The notes under the pieces were generated by a model that was not told the origin of the DNA, searched no databases, and was given only the letters and a program-made list of their open reading frames with translations. Below, one piece after another: positions 55,651 through 64,000 of a stretch of 64,000 nt of DNA; position 1 is the stretch's first letter, and the number at the start of each line of letters is the position of its first letter. This DNA is from Oreochromis niloticus (lineage: Eukaryota > Chordata > Actinopteri > Cichliformes > Cichlidae), in NCBI RefSeq assembly GCF_001858045.2, contig NC_031971.2, positions 2,024,307 through 2,088,306 of the forward strand, given 5' to 3'. The position numbers and the translations under genes are program-made.

Positions 55651-55854
55651 GTGTTAGGGTTTAAAATGATTAAACAAAGCTGTTTTTATTATTTTTATAT
55701 ACACAATGCAGTGTGCTCATAAACAAGTTAGCACTCCGTGTTTGAGGGTCAAAAGCTTCATCCAGCGGCATGTCTGGACTGAAATATTGAAGAGTCGACG
55801 TAGCACAGAGGGTTTTGCAACATGCTTACACATCACACTTGATAATGGTTAGAA
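55651..55854. other. Interrupting DNA between the Rex6-like parts
   Basis: Together with 56891-57235 this forms about 0.55 kb of unassigned DNA. It starts TGTTAGGGTTTAAAATG and ends near CTATAACCCTATA, and has a GTATAAAACTG word at about 57135-57148. A solo LTR split by the hAT element is possible, but target duplications could not be shown. Confidence 0.3.
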
Positions 55855-56882
55855 CAGGGGTCAGCAACCTTTAGCACCCAAAGTGCTACAGAGAAAATTA
55901 CATTTTATTTATGTAATTAACACATTTTGAACTCTTAAAGAAATATAAAAAAAGGAAAGACACCCAGCTAAACTAAAATGATCCATGTAGCAAACAAAAA
56001 CTGTTGTGAGCCGCCACCCTTATAACGCCTTTGGGCTTTTGGAGCCTTGACCTGACTTTTAAAAAATAATTGAAAAAAAAAGCTCTATGCTGCTAAAAGA
56101 TGAAAAATAGATATTTGCAAAATTCTGCCTAAATATGTATTTTACCAGGTACACGTGTGGCCGGGCGTGGTCTGCAGTGCCGCTGCAGGGGAGGCGGACG
56201 CACCTGAGTGGCACCCGCAATCATGCCTCGCCGCCGTAACGTCTGTGCTATCTATGCTGTTGTGTTGTCGGGCTGTGAGCTGAAAAGCTACAGCCGGCTG
56301 TATGTGTACAGCAACTGTGTGTGAAAAGTGGTCAATAAAGAGATGCTGAAAAGCATGTTCATGGAAACATCGTCGGGTCTGCCGTGGTATGTTTACAATG
56401 GGACTTCTGCTCCTGAACCTCGGCGCACAGTGTCTGCAAATCGGGGCTATACGAAGTCACTTTCATCTTTACGCAGGACTGCAAGCTGTCATCTGTGAGG
56501 CGTGAGCGGTGTTTGTTTTTAACATAGTTCACGGTGGAGAATAGCTACTGACATAATGTGGATCCAAAGATCCATAATTGGCCTACCTGGGGTTGAAAGT
56601 TTCGATAACTGCACGGCGTTTCTGCGGGTACACCGTCTTCCGCGAGTTTGACACTTCTTTTGAGCGATGAAAAAAATAATAGAATATAATTTTATTTTTA
56701 TATTTAGTTAGGGCCTATCACAATAATCCAATTTAGAAGTACAAGTTAAAAAAAAAGAACTAACATAATCAAAATACACTTCAGCTAAATATTTCTAATT
56801 TATTTTCCCAAACCACGCGGAGCCGCACTATAAGGACTAAAGAGCCGCATGCGGCTCCGGAGGCGCAGGTTGCCGACCCCTG
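55855..56882. mobile_element. hAT non-autonomous element, 1.03 kb
   Basis: The ends CAGGGGTCAGCAACC and (reverse complement) CAGGGGTCGGCAACC differ at one of 15 positions. The flanks are a perfect 8-bp duplication GGTTAGAA (55847-55854 and 56883-56890). The interior has no transposase frame but a GC-rich part (about 56150-56400) with TGGCACCCGCAATCATGCC and GTCAATAAAGAGATGCTGAA, which may itself be a separate repeat. The end motif is that of Charlie/Ac-type hAT elements. Confidence 0.88.
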
Positions 56883-57235
56883 GGTTAGAAGGATATTCTC
56901 TGGGCAGAAGGAAGTCTGAACAGAATGTCTTGAACTAGATATATAGAATCAGTAATATTAAAATGATCAGCGCTAGGCAGGGAGGTGTTTTTGTGTCTGT
57001 CTTTGTGATTCCAGGAAAAATGAGCAGATAGGAGGTTGACGAGGTGGGGACGGAGAGAAGACTCAAAAGGAGACAATAGGACTGCCACGTTGCTTCCGGA
57101 AGAAGATACCCAAAATAGTACTTGTTATTGTTGCAGTATAAAACTGTATGGCCCAAACCAGGGTTATCCTGAGGCAGACAGCTGTTCACATCCAGGTGCT
57201 TGTAATTTCAACAACAATGCTATAACCCTATAGGC

Positions 57236-58040
57236 CAAATTCAAGACAACTGAACAAGTCACCATCAAGTGCAGGATTTACCAAGGAGATGCTCTGTCCC
57301 AACTGCTGTTCTTCATAGGCCTGAAACTCATCACCCAGATCATTAACAAGATTGAATATGGATACTGACAATGGAATGGAGCAACTGTTAGCCATTTCCT
57401 CTAAATGGATGACATTAAGCTGTATGCCAGGGGTGAGCGAGAAATCGATTCACTCATCCACACCACCAGGATATTAAGCAACAACAGCTAAATGTCATTC
57501 AGAGAAGCAGAGAGGGAAGGTAGTCAGAACTGTGGGGATTGCACTACCAGAAGGCAGACATTGAGGACAGCTACAAGTACTTTGGAATCCCACAGGCAAA
57601 TGGAAACCATGAAGAAGCCACTAGGAAAACAGCAACCACCAAATACCTGCAGAGAGAAGGTAGGTGCTGAGGAGTCAGCTGAATGGGGAGAAAAAGATCC
57701 AGGCAATCATCGCCTACACCCTGCCGGTTGTGAGGTACCCTGTTGGGATAATCAGCTGGCCAAAGGAGGTGACGCCAGTGACATCAAGACAACAAAACGT
57801 TCGGGCAAAAAAAGTTCAGGAAAAAACAATAAAGAACCATGAGTACATCAGAAGGACAGTCACGACTGATCATGTACTTAGTGAATACCTCAGGCATCAA
57901 AAACCTGAGAAAGAAGAGGAGGCAGGGAGAAGCATTATGATGGAAGGATCGGGCCCTGCACGTACCACTGGCAGATAGAAATGGCTGAAATCCTATCAAT
58001 CGCTGGACGAAGCTGGACTGAGACACAGCACATAGGCACA
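57236..58040 (+). mobile_element. Rex6-like LINE fragment, right part
   Basis: Frames give VTIKCRIYQGDALSQLLFFI, MDDIKLYARGEREIDSLIHT, LNGEKKIQAIIAYTLPVVRY, EYIRRTVTTDHVLSEYLRHQ and KPEKEEE, the reverse transcriptase palm to the linker of Rex6-like proteins, ending before the CCHC motif. Frameshifts are frequent. Confidence 0.7.
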
Positions 58041-58394
58041 TTCGAAAATTAATTAAAAATTATCCTTGGTTGCAATATTCCACAGAAATTAAAGGAGAAT
58101 TTTGCTCAATACAGTCAATGCAATATGATCACATCACATTTGAAAATTCATTAAAAATGTGATAGCTGACGTGAAACACATTCCTCCCCTGGTTCACCTA
58201 CTCTACATCTGTGCCGAGTTCCATCTCAAACTGCTTTCCTACTCCCAGGAAATTAAAGGACAACTCTGCTCAAATTAAAAAACATCAAAGGAATGTGATA
58301 ACATTGTGTTAAAAATGTAGGTATGTAATGTTCTGAAAGGCACATTCAAATAAAATGTATTATTAATATTATTAATATTATTATTAAAGATCAG

Positions 58395-58620
58395 CAGTTC
58401 AGTCCCTCCAAGGTTCAAGGTAATGCTTTGTCCTGCATCTTGTAACTAGAAACCTCCGTCCAGAGGGAAGACGCTGAAATTCACCCCGTAGAGAATGGGA
58501 ACCATTATAAAGAATTGATAAAGCCACCCTCTGTACCTGTTTAGAGTACAGAGAGGCTAAATCTGATTCAGTGAGTTTTTCTCTGTGACAGAGGTCTGAC
58601 CAAACCATGCCACCAAACAA
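58395..58620 (-). mobile_element. Rex1-like LINE C-terminal fragment
   Basis: A 73-residue frame has QVQRVALSILYNGSHSLRGEF and QRLPSGRRFLVTRCRTKHYL, matching the end of CR1/Rex1-group proteins (SSHPLH.EF..LPSGRR). It is preceded on the low side by a (TATTAA)n run at about 58357-58386. Confidence 0.6.
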
Positions 58621-59889
58621 AGCGATAAAACAGACTCAATAGAAGAACGATAAAACAAAGTTAAAATTGATTAAAAGACAGTCTAATAGATGGGCAGAAG
58701 ATGCACACAGTTATGGCAAATCCCAAAGAGGGAAGAGGGAGGGATTTATAAGCATTCTTCCACTGAATTTTATGTCAGCTATTGAAGATGATTGTTTATG
58801 TACATTTTCATTTATTAAAATATGCCTGTTGGCACACATGTAGAGAAGGTAACCCAGAGGAAGAGTCAACTGACAATTTCATGTCAACAATCACAGATAC
58901 GTTTTTTATGTAATGTTATGTGTGAGAATTTGAAGTTGAGCATAATTGTCCTTTATTTTCTGTGGGATATTGCGGCCGATGGAGATCAACCTTGACAGAG
59001 ATGTAGAGTAGCTGAAGGAAGAATCACATTGCCACCCAAATTGAAAAGAAGAATAAATGAACACCCAATCAGGGAAAACAATGGTGCAGGAGCTTAATTT
59101 CTCTTAATTTCCTGAAGAGAAAAAAAAGTAAATGCGTTTGTATGTGTGTGTGTGTGTGCGTGCTTGCACCTATGTTTTCAATCAGCAACAAAGAAGAAGC
59201 ACTGCTGTAAAGCTTAGTGTAGAAGTGCAAGAAAATTTATGACAGCTTGCTTGACTGCAGTGCTATGTGTTAGCCACTGTTGACCGTTACTAGCATTCCT
59301 TTTAAGTTCTGTCAACTTATTTTCATGGGAAACATGAATAGAAATTTCTAGGTACTATTTTTGAATTTAATTAATATACATTTCATTTTTATTATAGCCT
59401 AGAGACTGGCGACCTGTCCAGGTATATCCTGGCTCTTCACCTATGGCAACTGGGATAGTCTCCAACAGCAAACACAAACAGATTCTGGTCAGTTCTATAG
59501 ACAGTGTGTCTGCTGCAGGCTACAAGCCTGGTGCTGCATCTCCCAGTGTGAGAGACAAAAGACTGTGAGGGAACTTCACCCAGAGATGGAGAAAGATGCA
59601 AAAGAGGCAGGGCAAGAGAGGATGCAAGCCAAAATAAAGGCTTGGTTTTTGTTTAAATTCCATCTCTGCACATCTGCATCTGGATACTAAACTCTGACAG
59701 AAACCTCTACACTGCAAAATAGTATTTTATAATAATATTTTCCTGAATTGCTGATGCAGTTATTGTTATCTTGCCCCAAGGTTCGTTCCCCAAGTAGGTT
59801 TTCCAACTCAGCTATATGTACACAGATATTTTATATATACCAAGATGTATTTTATTGTACAGTGTGAGTGGTAGTTTGCAAGAACTGAC
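58621..59889. other. glrb intron, one SINE-like scrap
   Basis: AT-rich intron. At 59395-59470 the words GACTGGCGACCTGTCCAGG and TGGCAACTGGGATAGTCTCC are the 3' part of the SINE-like family at 24186-24545. A short TG run is at about 59142-59160. Nothing else was recognised. Confidence 0.45.
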
Positions 59890-60038
59890 CTGGACTACAG
59901 CATATTCCACCAGGGATGAAAACCCAAAGAGCAGACAGGCAATGAGCCAAATATCAATAGCCTTTACATAGGAAACTTTTGGTAGCTCTGAAGCCAAGGA
60001 CATGCTCTCACTGGATAGAGAAAGCACTGACAAAATAC
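59890..60038 (-). CDS. glrb: glrb exon: rest of TM2, TM2-TM3 loop and TM3
   Basis: This 149-bp exon encodes ILSVLSLSSESMSLASELPK, VSYVKAIDIWLIACLLFGFS and SLVEYAVVQ. TM2 lines the chloride pore and TM3 packs behind it. The ELPKVSYVKA loop couples ligand binding to gating. The acceptor AG is at 60040-60039 and the donor GT at 59889-59888. The first two bases complete a Gly codon from the previous exon. Compared with the human beta subunit as recalled (SLASECTTLAAELPKVS), the outer end of TM2 differs at several positions. Confidence 0.95.
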
Positions 60039-60600
60039 CTAGAAAAGCACAGACGTTGACATGTTAATTTTACCATTTTATAATATTCATTTCCAGATAA
60101 TTGAGATTTGTGATGATTTAATTCTGCTTGGATACATCAAAAAGAGGAGATACGATTTTCAAAGTAGCGATCATTATAATACACCATATTGAATATACAT
60201 ATAACATTGTATTTGCTACAACTCAGTTACATCTAAATGCCTTCTTTAAGAGTTCTGTAAATTGAACATTATGATCCTTTATCAAGCACAGTATTAAATG
60301 TATGGCTTCATCAGTATGTCAATCTGAGCAGAGGGAAACAGTAATATTAAAATATGTTTTAGTGAGGTAAAGTTTTAAGAAGTGAATGATCAGTCTACAG
60401 TTACAGCTAGAACTTTTTTGTCATCATTCACTATTCAATCTGTCTTTGTGGGAACAGAGCAAAGAGGAATCTTGACTGAAATTAGGTACTGATTCATACT
60501 GAAAATCTCATGCATGTATATAATAATACTCTCTATAGGACTTGAAAACAAATTTAACATCAGGAAGAGGATGTTTCTCAGAAAATGCCCTGGTTAAAGC
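60039..60600. other. glrb intron, nothing recognised
   Basis: AT-rich sequence between exon 59890-60038 and the L2-clade element. Confidence 0.4.
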
Positions 60601-62395
60601 CCGTTTGAGACATGCATCTTGTCTCAAAGGGGCTTTCTCCTGTGTTTAATCAAATTTCTGCTTCGGGATGCACCTCGTCCTTCCAGCGGTTTGAGCCTGT
60701 GTCACTCTCTAACCTGAAGTGGATAACTGAGCATTTGAAAAATTCAAACTCTATACATGACATCCTCCCATCTCGCATCATCAACGAGGGTTTTAATGTA
60801 TTTGGGCCTAGCATTCTATCCTTAATGAACTTATCATTGCTTTCGGGTTGTGTCCCGACCACTTTTAAACATGTGGTAGTACAACCTGTTCTTAAAAAAA
60901 GTAGCCTTGACCAAAATGACCCTGCAAACTATAGGCCGATTTCCAAACTTCCTTTCTTGGCTAAAATTCTTGAGAAAATAGTCCTTTTGCAACTACAGGC
61001 CTATCTAGATGCGAATAGCATCGCTGATAAATTCCAGTCGGGGTTCAAATCACGCCATAGTACGGAAACGGCATTGTTGAGAGTTTTCAATGACCTCCTT
61101 TTAATCACTGATTCAGGGCGTTCAGCGGTTTTAGTTTTATTGGATTTGTCCTCAGCGTTTGATTTAGTGGACTGCAGTAACCTTTTAACGAGGCTAGAAC
61201 ACATGGTAATTAAGGGTAATGCTCTTAGTTGGTTTAAATCGTACCTTTCTGAAAGGTCCTTCGCTGTTATGATGGGAAGTTACTCTTCCTCTGTTGCCCC
61301 CTTTTCCTGTAGTGTGCCCCAAGGGTCTTTGTCGGGCCCTTTGTTGTTTTCTTTGTATTTGTTACCTCTAGGTCGCATCTTTGAAAAATATAAAATTTCC
61401 TTTCATTGCTACGCAGATGACATTCAAATTTACTTTCATCTGACTGATGATGTCTTACCATCGCTACACTGCTTTTCTGATTGCATGAGAGAAGTTAAGG
61501 ATTGGTTATTGAGTAACTCACTCATTTTAAATGAAAAGAAAATGGAAATTGTTGTTTCGTGTAGCCATATTCCTAGGGGCCAACTAACAGGTTCACTTGG
61601 GCCGTTTGCTACCTTTCTTTCTGACACTGTAAGCGACCTGGGTGTTCTCTTGGACAGTTCCTTTAAACTTGACAAACAAGTCTCCACTGTAGTTAAATCT
61701 AGCTTTTACCAATTACGCCAAATTGCCAAGGCCAAGCCTTACATACCCTGTAAGGACCTTGAGAAACTTATCCATGCCATTATCGCCCAACTGGAACTGG
61801 CAGGTTTGATTCTATCACCCCTATCCTCGCTGACCTGCATTGGCTTCCCATCAAATACCGTATTGATTTTAAAATGCTATTGCTTACCTTTAAAATTATA
61901 AACAACATTGCTCCCAGTTATCTTGTTGAACTTCTCAGCTTGTACACTCCTAGTAGAGCACTGAGATCAACGGGCCAACTGCTCTTAGTGCAACCTAGGG
62001 TACGGTTGAAGACCAGAGGGGATCGTGCTTTTGCCATAGCTGCACCCAAACTCTGGAATAATCTTCCTACTGCTATTCGTGCGTCTGAGTCAGTTCAATC
62101 TTTTAAATCACGGTTGAAAATCCATTTATTCTAGCCTTCCCTAGTTAGTGTCTGTATCCTGCAATTGTTCTTTATGTAGTTTTAATCATTTTATTTTATT
62201 TTATTGTTGAATAATCTCTTAGTCGAGTTGTTTTTTGTATTTTCCTTTACATATTTTCACTGCGCTGCGGCTAATTAGTGCTCTCCACCTGTTGGTGTAT
62301 TTATTCCCTGTTAATGTTTCCTTTCTATAAATTATTGTATTAGTGTAAAGCACTTTGGTGTACCGCTGGTTTTAAATGTGCTATACAAATAAAGT
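60601..62395 (+). mobile_element. L2-clade LINE, 5'-truncated, second subfamily
   Basis: A 429-residue frame (60612-61901) has ANYRPISKLPFLAKILEKIV, FQSGFKSRHSTETALLRVFN, LLDLSSAFDLVD, SVPQGSLSGPLLFSLYLLPL and the palm HCYADDIQIYFH. After a deletion near 61790, a frame at 61874-62134 gives FKIINNIAPSYLVELLSLYT and LWNNLPTAIRASESVQSFKS. It ends at about 62390 with TAAAGCACTTTGGTGTACC and GTGCTATACAAATAAAGTTG. It differs strongly from the L2 at 10361-17075 in sequence and tail, so it is another subfamily. The endonuclease is missing. Confidence 0.85.
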
Positions 62396-63915
<1,520 letters not shown>

Positions 63916-64000
63916 TCAAACACACAGATCTTAAATACATAAGATAAGCTGTTCATATTCAATATTTTCTGCATTATTTGAGACAGACCTTCTTTTCATT

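Overview
This window looks like nuclear DNA of a ray-finned fish, probably a percomorph. The gene content is vertebrate and neuronal. The interspersed repeats are of teleost type: L2, Rex1-like, Rex6-like and RTE LINEs, DIRS-like, hAT, Tc1/mariner and pogo elements, and tRNA-derived SINEs. A cichlid-like source is plausible but is an inference from remembered repeat families.

Two protein-coding genes can be supported, both on the minus strand and in tandem. At high coordinates are the last four coding exons of glrb, the glycine receptor beta subunit (63738-63890, 59890-60038, 49649-49807, 46521-46814). About 18 kb further along the minus strand are the first five coding exons of gria2, an AMPA glutamate receptor subunit (27997-28102, 20311-20451, 7844-8083, 7476-7597, 4689-4763). 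The 5' part of glrb lies beyond 64000 and the 3' part of gria2 lies before base 1. GLRB followed by GRIA2 on the same strand is also the human order, so this is conserved microsynteny of an inhibitory and an excitatory postsynaptic receptor gene.

Almost everything else is mobile DNA. gria2 intron 2 holds a nested stack: a Rex1-like LINE interrupted by a nearly complete L2 LINE, which is itself interrupted by an RTE-type LINE with a 17-bp target-site duplication. The intergenic region holds a retroviral-looking leader and gag-like start, a 300-bp LTR-like sequence present twice, and two almost identical Rex1-like copies in inverted orientation. glrb introns hold a DIRS-like relic carrying a hAT MITE, Rex6-like copies, a 1-kb hAT element and an L2-clade LINE.

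The most unusual item is at 52564-55250. Here a short retroposon without reverse transcriptase carries an open reading frame for a small single-pass membrane protein with a coiled-coil tail. It is split by a second, opposite-oriented copy of the same family. It ends in a LINE-like 3' tail preceded by a perfect 22-bp hairpin. I do not recognise the protein. All assignments were made by reading the sequence and from remembered family features; no database search was run.
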